The notes: a model not told the origin generated them from the sequence alone. Numbered from the stretch's first letter, positions 1 through 9,313 are shown. The stretch is 33,883 nt of DNA from Metabacillus niabensis (GCF_902829255.1 NZ_CADEPK010000013.1:1-33883), one strand, 5' to 3'. Translations and numbers: made by a program.

Positions 1-2
1 CC

Positions 3-32
3 TTTTTAGAGGTCAATGGAAGACTTAAATGA
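3..32 (+). other. Possible last codons of dprA (smf), cut by the window edge
   Basis: The frame entering the window reads FLEVNGRLK and then stops. DprA/Smf normally precedes topA in Bacillus and ends in a winged-helix-like tail with a similar Leu-Glu-x-x-Gly pattern, so this may be its last residues. Ten codons are too few to prove identity; this is an inference from gene order. The following 117 bases up to topA are very AT-rich and show no clear hairpin terminator. Confidence 0.25.
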
Positions 33-149
33 AAAAATAGTTTTAATAAGAAGAAAAATAAGTAAAAATAAAATCACATTCATTTAATCTTTTAATAAAT
101 ATAGATAAAGAAATAAAAGAGAGAATACCTCTTAAGGAGGACATTATGT

Positions 150-2225
150 ATGGCGGATTATTTAGTCATTGTGGAGTCACCTGCAAAGGCGAAAACAATT
201 GAACGGTATTTAGGAAAAAAATATAAAGTAAAGGCTTCGATGGGACATGTTCGGGATTTACCTAAAAGTCAGATAGGTGTAGATGTAGAACAAAACTTTG
301 AACCGAAGTATATTACGATTAGAGGAAAAGGGTCTGTGCTGAAAGAACTGAAAACAGCCGCAAAGAAAGCGAAAAAAGTTTTTCTAGCAGCCGACCCCGA
401 CAGAGAAGGAGAAGCTATCGCTTGGCATTTAGCGCATAGTTTAGATTTAGACGTAAATTCTGATTGTCGAGTAGTTTTCAACGAAATTACAAAGGATGCA
501 ATTAAAGAATCATTTAAACATCCACGGTCTATTAATAAAGATCTCGTTGATGCACAGCAAGCGCGTAGAGTTCTTGACCGTTTAGTAGGGTATAAAATTA
601 GTCCTATTTTATGGAAGAAAGTGAAAAAAGGATTAAGTGCTGGGCGTGTCCAATCTGTAGCTGTAAGACTTATTATTGATAGAGAGAAAGAGATAAAAGC
701 ATTTGTCCCTGAAGAGTATTGGTCAATTGATGGACAGTTTTTAAAAGGGCAAAAGGAATTTGAAGCATCCTTTTATGGAGTAAAGGGTGAAAAGAGAGAA
801 TTAAGTTCTGAAGAAGAAGTAAATTCAATCTTAAAAGAAATTAGCGGAAATAAATTTACCGTTGAAAAGGTAACGAAAAAAGAACGAAAAAGAAATCCAG
901 CTGTTCCTTTTACAACATCAACTCTCCAGCAAGAGGCAGCGAGAAAATTAAATTTTAGAGCAAAGAAAACTATGATGATTGCTCAACAGCTCTATGAAGG
1001 AATAGATTTAGGAAAAGATGGTACTGTTGGTTTAATTACTTATATGAGAACGGATTCTACGAGAATATCTGAAACTGCTCAAGCAGAGGCTTCTAGCTTT
1101 ATTAATGAAAAGTTTGGTGAAGAATTTTTAGGCGCTAAAACAAAGACTGCAAAGAAAAATTCAAACGCACAGGATGCTCATGAGGCTATTCGCCCAACGT
1201 CAACATTACGAGAGCCAGCTGTAGTGAAAGAATTTCTTAGCAGAGATCAATTTCGTTTATACAAATTAATTTGGGAACGCTTTGTTGCTAGCCAAATGGC
1301 ATCAGCAGTTTTGGATACGATGAGTGTTGACCTTACTAATAATGGTGTGTTGTTTAGAGCTACTGGTTCAAAAATTAAGTTTCCTGGCTTTATGAAGGTG
1401 TATGTAGAAGGAAGCGATGACCAAGTTGAAGAAAGGGACAGATTGTTGCCAGATTTAAAGGAAGGCGATGAAGTTTTTTCAAAAGATATTGAACCTGCCC
1501 AACACTTTACCCAACCGCCACCACGTTATACAGAGGCAAGGCTAGTAAAGACACTTGAGGAATTAGGGATTGGTCGTCCATCAACATATGCACCAACATT
1601 AGATACGATTCAAAAAAGAGGCTATGTTGCCCTTGATAATAAACGGTTTGTTCCAACGGAGCTAGGAGAAATTGTTTCAGAGCTCATGATGGAGTTTTTT
1701 CCAGAAATTATTAATGTTGAATTCACTGCAAACATGGAAAGCAGTCTTGATGAAGTAGAGGAAGGCAACATTGAATGGATAAAAATTATCGATGATTTCT
1801 ATAAGGATTTTTCTCCACGACTTGAAAAAGCAGAAAATGAAATGGAGAAAATTGAGATTAAAGATGAACCTGCTGGTGTAGATTGTGAAGAATGTGGCCA
1901 TCCTATGGTGTTCAAAATGGGGAGATTTGGTAAGTTCATGGCGTGCTCTAATTTTCCCGATTGTCGCAATACGAAACCAATTGTAAAGGACATCGGTGTT
2001 CAATGTCCTAGTTGTAAAGAAGGCACAATTGTTGAACGAAAAACAAAAAAACGTAGAATATTCTATGGATGTAGCAGGTATCCAGAATGTGAATTCCTTT
2101 CATGGGATAAACCAGTACCAAGAAGTTGTCCAAAATGTAATCATATGCTTGTCGAGAAAAAGCTGAAAAAAGGCGTACAAGTACAATGTGTAGAATGTGA
2201 TTATAAGGAAGAACAACAAAAGTAG
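150..2225 (+). CDS. topA: DNA topoisomerase I (type IA)
   Basis: Relaxes negative supercoils by cutting one strand through a 5'-phosphotyrosine link. The N-terminal Toprim domain has the catalytic Glu in VESPAKAKT (residue 9) and the metal-binding DPDREGE motif (Asp82, Asp84, Glu86). The active-site tyrosine lies in ITYMRTDS at residue 298. The C-terminus carries three Cys4 zinc-ribbon repeats from about residue 575, of the [15 protein letters not shown] and CPKCNHM type, as in Bacillus TopA. The length, 691 residues, equals that of the B. subtilis enzyme. The start is the ATG at 150, nine bases after a strong AAGGAGG; the out-of-frame ATG at 146 is not used. A hairpin terminator follows the stop, so topA appears separated from trmFO. 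Confidence 0.98.
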   Translation: MADYLVIVESPAKAKTIERYLGKKYKVKASMGHVRDLPKSQIGVDVEQNFEPKYITIRGKGSVLKELKTAAKKAKKVFLAADPDREGEAIAWHLAHSLDLDVNSDCRVVFNEITKDAIKESFKHPRSINKDLVDAQQARRVLDRLVGYKISPILWKKVKKGLSAGRVQSVAVRLIIDREKEIKAFVPEEYWSIDGQFLKGQKEFEASFYGVKGEKRELSSEEEVNSILKEISGNKFTVEKVTKKERKRNPAVPFTTSTLQQEAARKLNFRAKKTMMIAQQLYEGIDLGKDGTVGLITYMRTDSTRISETAQAEASSFINEKFGEEFLGAKTKTAKKNSNAQDAHEAIRPTSTLREPAVVKEFLSRDQFRLYKLIWERFVASQMASAVLDTMSVDLTNNGVLFRATGSKIKFPGFMKVYVEGSDDQVEERDRLLPDLKEGDEVFSKDIEPAQHFTQPPPRYTEARLVKTLEELGIGRPSTYAPTLDTIQKRGYVALDNKRFVPTELGEIVSELMMEFFPEIINVEFTANMESSLDEVEEGNIEWIKIIDDFYKDFSPRLEKAENEMEKIEIKDEPAGVDCEECGHPMVFKMGRFGKFMACSNFPDCRNTKPIVKDIGVQCPSCKEGTIVERKTKKRRIFYGCSRYPECEFLSWDKPVPRSCPKCNHMLVEKKLKKGVQVQCVECDYKEEQQK

Positions 2226-2254
2226 GTGAGCGGAATTTAGCTCACCTCTTTATC
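2224..2254 (+). terminator. Intrinsic terminator after topA
   Basis: An eight-base-pair stem (AGGTGAGC at 2224-2231 with GCTCACCT at 2240-2247) overlaps the topA stop codon and is followed by CTTTAT. The T-run is short, so termination may be partial. Confidence 0.7.
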
Positions 2255-2329
2255 ATTATAATAACGCGATGAATGCAAGAATTTTTAACAGAGTGATTTT
2301 TTGATTTTTAACATGGAGGGAAATGACAG

Positions 2330-3637
2330 ATGAATAATCAAGCAGTAAATGTAATAGGGGCCGGATTAGCTGGAAGTGAAGCAGCATGGCAGTTAGCTAA
2401 ACGAGGGATTCAAGTCAATTTGTTTGAAATGCGACCTGTTAAACAAACGCCTGCTCACCATACTGATAAATTTGCAGAACTTGTATGCAGTAATTCATTA
2501 AGAGCAAATACGTTAACAAATGCTGTTGGTGTATTAAAAGAAGAAATGAGAATATTAGATTCAGTTATCATTAAGGCTGCTGATGAATGTGCGGTACCTG
2601 CTGGTGGTGCGTTAGCAGTTGATCGACACGAGTTTGCAGCTAAAGTAACAGAATTAGTGAAGGGTCACCCGAATGTTACAGTCATCAATGAGGAAGTTGG
2701 GGAAATCCCATCAGGTCCGACAATTATTGCAACAGGACCACTTACTTCAAAACGTTTGTCAGAGCAGCTACAAGCATTAACTGGAGAAGAATATCTTTAC
2801 TTTTATGATGCAGCAGCACCAATTATTGAAAAAGACAGCATCGATATGGACAAGGTTTATTTAAAATCCCGCTATGATAAGGGAGAAGCAGCATATTTAA
2901 ATTGTCCAATGACAGAGGAAGAATTTGATCGTTTTTATGAAGCGTTAATTTCTGCGGAAACTGTGCCATTAAAGGAATTTGAAAAGGAAATTTTCTTCGA
3001 GGGCTGCATGCCGATTGAAGTGATGGCACAAAGAGGGAGAAAAACGATGCTTTTTGGCCCATTAAAGCCAGTTGGTTTAGAGGATCCAAAAACAGGGAAA
3101 AGACCATATGCAGTGGTTCAATTGCGCCAGGATGATGCTGCTGGTACTTTATATAATATAGTAGGATTTCAAACTCATTTAAAATGGGGACCACAAAAGG
3201 AAGTGCTTTCCCTTATTCCGGGGTTAGAAAATGCAGAAATCGTTCGCTATGGGGTTATGCATCGAAATACATTTATTAACTCACCAAGACTATTGAACCC
3301 GACATATCAATATAAAAATCGCGATGATTTATTTTTTGCAGGACAAATGACAGGTGTTGAAGGATATGTTGAATCAGCTGCTTCAGGTCTTGTTGCAGGC
3401 TTAAATGCTGCTCATCTTGTCCAAGGTAAAGAGCTAATTAAATTTTCAAATGAAACTGCAATCGGAAGTATGGCACACTATATTACGAATACAAATGCAG
3501 ATAATTTTCAACCGATGAATGCGAACTTTGGTATTTTTGCAGATCTACCGGTTAGAATAAAAAGTAAAAAAGAACGAAATGAAATGCATGCCAATCGAGC
3601 GTTAGAAACAATTCGAAAAATTTCGAAAAATATATAG
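2330..3637 (+). CDS. trmFO: Methylenetetrahydrofolate-tRNA (uracil-54-C5) methyltransferase TrmFO
   Basis: FAD- and folate-dependent enzyme that makes ribothymidine at position 54 of the tRNA T-loop; formerly called Gid. The N-terminal FAD-binding motif GAGLAGSE spans residues 10-17. The two cysteines described as functional in the B. subtilis enzyme are present as Cys53 (in [10 protein letters not shown]) and Cys226 (in FEGCMP). The length, 435 residues, is that of the family. The ATG at 2330 follows a GGAGGG element. In Bacillus the next genes are xerC (codV), hslV, hslU and codY. Here only the first codons of xerC remain, so trmFO is the last intact gene on the left of the scar. Confidence 0.98.
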   Translation: MNNQAVNVIGAGLAGSEAAWQLAKRGIQVNLFEMRPVKQTPAHHTDKFAELVCSNSLRANTLTNAVGVLKEEMRILDSVIIKAADECAVPAGGALAVDRHEFAAKVTELVKGHPNVTVINEEVGEIPSGPTIIATGPLTSKRLSEQLQALTGEEYLYFYDAAAPIIEKDSIDMDKVYLKSRYDKGEAAYLNCPMTEEEFDRFYEALISAETVPLKEFEKEIFFEGCMPIEVMAQRGRKTMLFGPLKPVGLEDPKTGKRPYAVVQLRQDDAAGTLYNIVGFQTHLKWGPQKEVLSLIPGLENAEIVRYGVMHRNTFINSPRLLNPTYQYKNRDDLFFAGQMTGVEGYVESAASGLVAGLNAAHLVQGKELIKFSNETAIGSMAHYITNTNADNFQPMNANFGIFADLPVRIKSKKERNEMHANRALETIRKISKNI

Positions 3638-3647
3638 AAACCATTTG

Positions 3648-3687
3648 CAAGGGCTACTAAAGTTATGATAACATTTAGTAGCCCTTG
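3648..3687 (+). terminator. Perfect 14-bp stem-loop between trmFO and the xerC remnant
   Basis: CAAGGGCTACTAAA (3648-3661) pairs perfectly with 3674-3687 across a 12-base loop. No T-run follows: the next bases, TGAGGTG, are the ribosome binding site of the xerC remnant. It may be a 3'-end stabiliser, a processing site or a factor-dependent terminator. If it terminates, it would insulate the genes downstream of the deletion from trmFO transcription. Confidence 0.5.
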
Positions 3688-3699
3688 TGAGGTGTTTAT

Positions 3700-3846
3700 A
3701 TGAAAAATGTTAACGTTTGTTTAAATTTCTTCATAGAATATTTACAAATTGAGAAAAATTACTCACAATATACACTTCTTGATCTTTGGAGGAGATTCGC
3801 ATATCAGCTCAGAATTTCCTTCTCGCTATATACAAATTCTATATAA
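3700..3846 (+). pseudogene. xerC: Truncated 5' remnant of xerC (codV), tyrosine recombinase
   Basis: The open frame has 48 codons. Residues 1-25 read like the start of Bacillus XerC, with the family segment EYLQIEKNYSQYT at residues 13-25. The sequence then changes to LLDLWRRFAYQLR and stops, with no further XerC similarity that I can recognise. The full protein is about 300 residues and carries its catalytic Arg/His/Tyr residues in the missing part, so the product cannot recombine DNA. The ribosome binding site (TGAGGTG, 3688-3694) and ATG are intact, so a short peptide could still be made. The position directly after trmFO is the normal xerC position, which supports decay in place rather than a stray match. 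The break lies near 3775. Confidence 0.8.
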
Positions 3847-3934
3847 AGGGCCTTTTAAAAAATTAATGGTTTATACTAATAGATGGAAACATTTGTAGAC
3901 GTTGCGGCGAAGCTTTCAAAAGGAGTGAACATTC

Positions 3935-4240
3935 TTGAGTTTGAAAAATATTGAAATGCAGATTGCTCTTCCACGTACACACGATGCTGGAAAAATTCAA
4001 GAACAGTTAAACCAAAGAAGTCAGCTTGTTCATGATCAATTAGCACATACGATAAATAAAGAAACTGACATAAAAAGATCAAAGGTACCAGAAAATAGTA
4101 GTAGTGCTAAATTGAAATTAAAAAGAGATAAGAAAAATCAACAAGAACACCAACAGCAGGAAAAGAACGAAAAGAATGAAAAACAATCTGAAATTGAAAG
4201 CCATCCATATAAAGGGAAAACGATTGATTTCTTCGGGTAA
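3935..4240 (+). CDS. Small hydrophilic protein of the sigD-swrB interval, function unknown
   Basis: A 101-residue, highly charged protein. The conserved-looking N-terminus reads MSLKNIEMQIALPRT and continues with a Gln-rich stretch, then a Lys/Glu/Gln low-complexity region (about residues 45-90), and a C-terminal HPYKGKTIDFFG tail. From memory, similar small proteins occur just upstream of swrB in many Bacillaceae, sometimes annotated by position as sigma-subunit related; no function is established that I know of. There is no signal peptide or membrane segment. The start is a TTG, eight bases after AAAGGAGTG. It lies six bases upstream of swrB and is probably co-transcribed with it. No flagellar gene remains upstream, so it is an orphan flank of the fla/che region. 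Confidence 0.8.
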   Translation: MSLKNIEMQIALPRTHDAGKIQEQLNQRSQLVHDQLAHTINKETDIKRSKVPENSSSAKLKLKRDKKNQQEHQQQEKNEKNEKQSEIESHPYKGKTIDFFG

Positions 4241-4252
4241 GAGAGGTTGTCT

Positions 4253-4777
4253 ATGAATACATTTCTACTATTAATTAGTCTACTATTACATATCGTTGCG
4301 TTTTATTTTATTGTTGTCCTATATACGAAATATGCAACGATAAAAAAACTTGCAGATTCACAGAGCTCATTATTGGAAGAAGCAGAAAACTCGATGACTA
4401 GCTTTTTAATTGAAATGAAAGATGAAAATGAACGACTAATTAACGAGTTGACGAAAGCTACTAGAGATAACGTACCTGATACTGAAAAAAATGACTCACA
4501 ATTAGAAAATCACTTAAAGTTGGATAGTGGTTTAAAAATGCAATTAGAGAAGAATGATGGTGCTTCAAATGATGAGCTACCAGATTACATCAATGGAATT
4601 GATGAAATTGAGGATGTCATCGAAATCAATCATCCTATGCAAAAAGAAGATCTACCATTTGAAGTTGAAGCAATAAATCTTTATAAAAATGGTTATACTG
4701 TCGAACAGATTGCAAAAAAATTAAACAAAGGGAAAACTGAAATCGAATTATTAGTGAAGTTTCGACAATCTCGGTAA
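4253..4777 (+). CDS. swrB: SwrB-like membrane-anchored protein (flagellar assembly accessory)
   Basis: SwrB (YlxL) in B. subtilis helps activate the flagellar type III export apparatus and is encoded last in the fla/che operon, next to rpsB. This protein has the same plan: an N-terminal membrane helix (about residues 1-24, Leu/Ile/Val-rich), a coiled-coil-like acidic middle, and a C-terminal helix-turn-helix-like segment with AINLYKNGYTVEQIAKKLNK. The ATG at 4253 is chosen because GAGAGG lies six bases upstream; a TTG at 4247 is too close. The next gene is rpsB, as in Bacillus. With no flagellar genes nearby, its function here is doubtful unless they lie elsewhere in the genome. Identity rests on position and architecture. 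Confidence 0.75.
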   Translation: MNTFLLLISLLLHIVAFYFIVVLYTKYATIKKLADSQSSLLEEAENSMTSFLIEMKDENERLINELTKATRDNVPDTEKNDSQLENHLKLDSGLKMQLEKNDGASNDELPDYINGIDEIEDVIEINHPMQKEDLPFEVEAINLYKNGYTVEQIAKKLNKGKTEIELLVKFRQSR

Positions 4778-4860
4778 GGGAAAAACAAATAGTAACTATA
4801 TTATCTAGAGTTGAATTCTCAATGATTTAAAAGCAAATCGAAAGAAGTTTAACTTTAACC

Positions 4861-4889
4861 TTGATTGTCGTATTTTGATATGGTATATT
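4861..4889 (+). promoter_or_regulatory. Sigma-A promoter of rpsB
   Basis: TTGATT (4861-4866) is 17 bases from TATATT (4884-4889), with TGG immediately before the -10, which fits an extended -10. The predicted start near 4896 gives a leader of about 107 nucleotides. Confidence 0.7.
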
Positions 4890-4910
4890 ATTTTTTGGTG
4901 TTAATACACA

Positions 4911-4970
4911 CGCTTATAGATTTAATCATTGGTGCTGTTTTTACAGTTATGGTTAAAGATGATATAAGCG
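4911..4970 (+). promoter_or_regulatory. Structured rpsB mRNA leader
   Basis: Three stacked helices: CGCTTATA (4911-4918) with TATAAGCG (4963-4970); TTTAATCAT (4921-4929) with ATGGTTAAA (4949-4957, using G-U pairs); and a small CTGT-TTTT-ACAG hairpin (4935-4946). The structure ends 18 bases before the rpsB Shine-Dalgarno. This shape could serve S2 autoregulation, as ribosomal protein leaders often do, but a link to S2 is inference. Confidence 0.55.
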
Positions 4971-4990
4971 GAGGAGAATAAAACCATTAG

Positions 4991-5704
<714 letters not shown>

Positions 5705-5710
5705 TGTGCA

Positions 5711-5750
5711 AAAGGTGATAAGGGGAATTGGCCTTTTATCACCTTTTTTT
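5711..5750 (+). terminator. Intrinsic terminator after rpsB
   Basis: AAAGGTGATAA (5711-5721) pairs with TTATCACCTTT (5736-5746), followed by a T-run to 5750. Strong. Confidence 0.9.
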
Positions 5751-5863
5751 AAGCATATTACATACAGAATAAAGGCAGCTATGTAAGATGGTTATTAAAT
5801 TGCATAAGACAGTTAATAATAGAAGGGTTTTTCCTTAAATTATTAAGTATCTTATGAATGGAC

Positions 5864-5880
5864 CATCAAGCTCCTTGATG
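5864..5880 (+). promoter_or_regulatory. Short hairpin in the tsf leader
   Basis: CATCAAG (5864-5870) pairs perfectly with CTTGATG (5874-5880) over a three-base loop, 63 bases before the tsf start. There is no T-run, so it is not a terminator. A role in RNA stability or regulation is a guess. Confidence 0.35.
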
Positions 5881-5942
5881 AACACCGAACATTTTAGTAA
5901 AAACAATCATTATATTAATTGACCTTAAGGAGGAATACCGTT

Positions 5943-6824
5943 ATGGCAGTAACTGCACAAATGGTAAAAGAACTACGTGAAAAAACTGGCGCTGGAATGA
6001 TGGATTGTAAAAAAGCGTTAACTGAAACAAACGGAGATATGGACAAAGCGATTGATTACCTACGTGAAAAAGGTATTGCAAAGGCAGCGAAAAAGGCAGA
6101 CCGTATTGCTGCTGAAGGTTCAACTTTAGTTAAAGTTGAAGGAAATGAAGCTGTTATTTTAGAAGTTAACTCTGAAACTGACTTCGTTGCGAAAAACGAA
6201 GGATTCAAAGAATTAATCAATGGACTTGCAGATTTCCTACTTACTAAAAAGCCTGCTACTGTTGAAGCAGCTCTTGCTGAAACAATGGAAAATGGCTCAA
6301 CTGTTGAAGAACATATTAATTCTGCAATCGCAAAAATCGGTGAGAAAATCACTCTTCGTCGTTTTACAGTTGTAACTAAATCTGATAATGATGCGTTCGG
6401 TGCTTATTTACATATGGGTGGACGAATCGGTGTTCTTACATTATTAGAAGGAACTACAGAAGAAGATGCTGCAAAAGATGTTGCAATGCATGTTGCTGCT
6501 GTAAATCCAAAGTATATTTCACGTGACCAAGTTTCTGCTGAAGAAGCTGAACATGAGCGTAAAATTTTAACAGAACAAGCATTAAACGAAGGTAAACCAG
6601 AAAATATTGTAGCGAAAATGGTTGAAGGACGTTTAGGCAAATATTTTGAGGATATTTGTTTATTGGATCAAAGCTTCGTTAAAAATCCAGACCAAAAAGT
6701 TAAGCAATTTGTTCAATCTAAAGGTGCAACTGTTAAAACATTTATCCGCTATGAAGTAGGAGAAGGTATTGAAAAGAAACAAGATAACTTTGCTGAAGAA
6801 GTTATGAGTCAAGTGAAAAAATAA
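5943..6824 (+). CDS. tsf: Translation elongation factor Ts
   Basis: Guanine nucleotide exchange factor that recycles EF-Tu. The N-terminal UBA-like domain contains [16 protein letters not shown], and the [10 protein letters not shown] motif (around residue 80) inserts between EF-Tu helices; the core and dimerisation domains follow. The ATG at 5943 gives 293 residues, the B. subtilis length, beginning [11 protein letters not shown]; it follows AAGGAGG with good spacing. An in-frame upstream TTG at 5919 would place the ribosome binding site inside the gene and is rejected. It is bounded by the rpsB terminator upstream and a terminator at 6890 downstream. Confidence 0.98.
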   Translation: MAVTAQMVKELREKTGAGMMDCKKALTETNGDMDKAIDYLREKGIAKAAKKADRIAAEGSTLVKVEGNEAVILEVNSETDFVAKNEGFKELINGLADFLLTKKPATVEAALAETMENGSTVEEHINSAIAKIGEKITLRRFTVVTKSDNDAFGAYLHMGGRIGVLTLLEGTTEEDAAKDVAMHVAAVNPKYISRDQVSAEEAEHERKILTEQALNEGKPENIVAKMVEGRLGKYFEDICLLDQSFVKNPDQKVKQFVQSKGATVKTFIRYEVGEGIEKKQDNFAEEVMSQVKK

Positions 6825-6889
6825 TTACTCCTATAAAAAATAGGAGTGGATTAAGGATCTGCTTCTATTATAATTGACTTAAAATGGAA

Positions 6890-6918
6890 AAGGGAACACT
6901 TGTTGTGTTCCCTTCTTT
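6890..6918 (+). terminator. Intrinsic terminator after tsf
   Basis: AAGGGAACAC (6890-6899) pairs with GTGTTCCCTT (6905-6914) over a five-base loop, followed by CTTT. A smaller ACTCCTAT/ATAGGAGT hairpin lies at about 6827-6847, just after the stop codon. Confidence 0.8.
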
Positions 6919-7059
6919 AAAAGGTAAGATATTTCAAGTATAGGTTCAAGAAACTGTTTAGCTACATTCTGTTTATAAACGAAGATGTAGACTTGTTCCT
7001 ATTATGATTTTCACCATTTAATATGGGTGAATTGTATGGAAACTGAGTTGGAGGTAGTT

Positions 7060-7782
7060 ATGAGTAATCCTAAATATCAACGTATTGTATTAAAACTAAG
7101 TGGAGAAGCACTTGCAGGTGATAATGGCTTCGGAATTAATCCAACGGTTATCCAATCAATTGCTAAACAAGTGAAGGAAATTGCTGAGCTTGGTGTTGAG
7201 GTAGCAGTTGTTGTTGGTGGAGGTAATATTTGGCGAGGGAAAATAGGTAGTGAAATGGGTATGGACCGTGCTACAGCTGACTATATGGGGATGCTAGCAA
7301 CTGTAATGAATTCTCTTGCTTTACAGGATAGCTTAGAAACTCAAGGGATTCAAACACGTGTACAAACTTCGATTGAAATGAGACAGGTAGCTGAACCTTA
7401 CATAAGAAGAAAAGCAATTCGTCATCTTGAGAAAAAACGTGTCGTCATTTTTGCTGCAGGTACTGGAAATCCTTACTTTTCAACTGATACAACTGCTGCA
7501 TTACGAGCAGCAGAAATTGAAGCAGATGTTATTTTAATGGCTAAAAATAATGTTGATGGTGTTTATAGCGCTGACCCACGTATCGATAAGGATGCAGTTA
7601 AATATGAAACATTATCTTATTTAGATGTCCTTAAAGAAGGTTTAGCTGTTATGGATTCAACGGCTTCCTCTTTATGTATGGATAATGATATACCTTTAAT
7701 TGTTTTCTCGATTATGGAAGAAGGTAACATTAAACGTGCTGTTACAGGCGAAAATATTGGAACAATCGTTAGGGGGAAATAA
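7060..7782 (+). CDS. pyrH: UMP kinase
   Basis: Phosphorylates UMP to UDP, an essential step of pyrimidine nucleotide synthesis. It belongs to the amino-acid-kinase fold family, and the bacterial enzyme is a hexamer controlled by GTP and UTP. Visible motifs: LKLSGEAL near the N-terminus, [27 protein letters not shown], and [14 protein letters not shown]. The ATG at 7060 gives 240 residues, the B. subtilis length, and follows GGAGG; the in-frame start at 7027 adds eleven non-conserved residues. The frr start is two bases after its stop, so they are co-transcribed. The 140-base leader holds weak hairpins (6962-6990 and 7010-7031). Confidence 0.97.
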   Translation: MSNPKYQRIVLKLSGEALAGDNGFGINPTVIQSIAKQVKEIAELGVEVAVVVGGGNIWRGKIGSEMGMDRATADYMGMLATVMNSLALQDSLETQGIQTRVQTSIEMRQVAEPYIRRKAIRHLEKKRVVIFAAGTGNPYFSTDTTAALRAAEIEADVILMAKNNVDGVYSADPRIDKDAVKYETLSYLDVLKEGLAVMDSTASSLCMDNDIPLIVFSIMEEGNIKRAVTGENIGTIVRGK

Positions 7783-7784
7783 CC

Positions 7785-8342
7785 TTGGCTAAACAAGTAC
7801 TTAATCAAACAAAAGAAAAAATGGAAAAAGCGGTTTCTGCACTTAGTCGTGAATTAGCTTCAGTTCGTGCAGGGAGAGCTAGTGCGAATTTATTAGATAA
7901 AATTTCAGTTGATTATTATGGTGCACCTACACCGGTAAATCAATTGGCATCAATTAGCGTTCCTGAAGCAAGAATGCTTGTTATTCAACCTTATGATAAA
8001 ACTGTTTTAGGCGAAATTGAGAAAGCTATTTTAAAATCAGATTTAGGCTTAACACCTGCAAATGATGGTTCTATTATTCGTTTATCGATTCCTGCACTTA
8101 CAGAGGAACGCCGTAAAGATTTAGTTAAGCTCGTAAAAAAATATGCTGAGGAAGCAAAAGTAGCGATCCGAAATATTAGACGCGATGGAAACGATGAATT
8201 AAAGAAATTAGAAAAAAACGGTGAAATTACAGAAGATGAATTAAGAAGTAATACGGATAATGTTCAAAAGCTAACAGATGAGTTTATTGTAAAAATTGAT
8301 AATGTTGCTAAAGATAAAGAAAAAGAGATCATGGAAGTTTAA
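7785..8342 (+). CDS. frr: Ribosome recycling factor
   Basis: With EF-G, it splits the post-termination ribosome. The protein is 185 residues, the usual length, and is aligned end to end with the family: the N-terminal [23 protein letters not shown] helix, the [23 protein letters not shown] domain, the [25 protein letters not shown] helix and the [10 protein letters not shown] end. It starts with TTG, with AGGGGG from the pyrH end as ribosome binding site; the pyrH stop is only two bases away, consistent with translational coupling. A terminator follows at 8453. Confidence 0.97.
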   Translation: MAKQVLNQTKEKMEKAVSALSRELASVRAGRASANLLDKISVDYYGAPTPVNQLASISVPEARMLVIQPYDKTVLGEIEKAILKSDLGLTPANDGSIIRLSIPALTEERRKDLVKLVKKYAEEAKVAIRNIRRDGNDELKKLEKNGEITEDELRSNTDNVQKLTDEFIVKIDNVAKDKEKEIMEV

Positions 8343-8452
8343 TCTTTAAAAAAGTGTACCTAAATATATCTTGGTGAGCTTTGCTAATTCTTACTATAGG
8401 AAAAATATAGTTTCCTAATGATTAAAAAATAGGTACAATAGAATATGTGAAG

Positions 8453-8481
8453 ACCCTCTAATGTTTACAGGGGGTTTTTTT
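8453..8481 (+). terminator. Intrinsic terminator after frr
   Basis: ACCCTCT (8453-8459) pairs with AGGGGGT (8469-8475, one G-U pair), followed by a seven-base T-run. Confidence 0.8.
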
Positions 8482-8514
8482 GTTAATACTGTTAACGGGT
8501 GATGGAGGAGTCAC

Positions 8515-9294
8515 ATGATCAATTTATTTAAAAGGTGGAAAGATAATCCTCAAACCACAGATGAAGATAGAATTGAAAAAGAGGATGTTTTAAAAGGTGA
8601 AATACCTGAACATATCGCGATCATAATGGACGGTAATGGAAGGTGGGCCAAGAAACGAGCTCTTCCAAGAATAGCGGGTCACCATGAAGGGATGAAGGTT
8701 GTTCGCAAAGTGACGAAACAAGCAAACGAATTAGGTGTTAAAGTACTTACCCTATATGCTTTCTCGACAGAAAATTGGAAAAGGCCAAAAACAGAGGTAG
8801 ACTATATTATGAAACTACCCGAGGAATTTTTAAACACTTATTTACCTGAACTTATTGAGGAAAATGTTCAAGTTCGAATTATCGGTGATAAACATAAATT
8901 ACCGCCTCATACTTTAAGAGCTGTAAATAAAGCAATAAAAGATACGGATAATAATACTGGTTTAATCTTAAACTTTGCTTTGAATTACGGGAGTCGAGCT
9001 GAAATCGTAACAGCTGTTCAACAAATCGTTCAAGATATAAAAGATGGATCGATTAACGAAAATGAGCTTGATGAATCTGTTTTTTCTAATTATTTAATGA
9101 CTCAGTCATTGAAGGATCCTGACTTGTTAATCCGAACAAGTGGTGAAATTAGGCTAAGTAATTTTATGTTATGGCAGCTGGCATATTCTGAATTTTGGTT
9201 TACAGATATTTTATGGCCGGATTTTAATGAACAAAATTTACTACAAGCTATTCACACTTATCAACAAAGAGGGCGCAGATTTGGTGGCGTATAA
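8515..9294 (+). CDS. uppS: Undecaprenyl diphosphate synthase (cis-prenyltransferase)
   Basis: Condenses isopentenyl diphosphate onto farnesyl diphosphate to form the C55 lipid carrier for peptidoglycan and teichoic acid synthesis. The catalytic Asp39 sits in IIMDGNGRWAKK; further conserved blocks are GHHEGMKVV, TLYAFSTENWKRP and LIRTSGEIRLSNFMLWQ. It has 259 residues, one fewer than B. subtilis UppS, with the same nonconserved N-terminal extension of about 30 residues. The ATG at 8515 follows GGAGG. cdsA begins 19 bases downstream, so the two lipid genes form one unit. Confidence 0.97.
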   Translation: MINLFKRWKDNPQTTDEDRIEKEDVLKGEIPEHIAIIMDGNGRWAKKRALPRIAGHHEGMKVVRKVTKQANELGVKVLTLYAFSTENWKRPKTEVDYIMKLPEEFLNTYLPELIEENVQVRIIGDKHKLPPHTLRAVNKAIKDTDNNTGLILNFALNYGSRAEIVTAVQQIVQDIKDGSINENELDESVFSNYLMTQSLKDPDLLIRTSGEIRLSNFMLWQLAYSEFWFTDILWPDFNEQNLLQAIHTYQQRGRRFGGV

Positions 9295-9313
9295 AAGGTG
9301 ATGAAATAAAGAT

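Noticed and set aside
2823-3194. 123-codon minus-strand open frame inside trmFO
   Set aside because: Opposite strand of a well conserved gene, with no plausible ribosome binding site or family resemblance.
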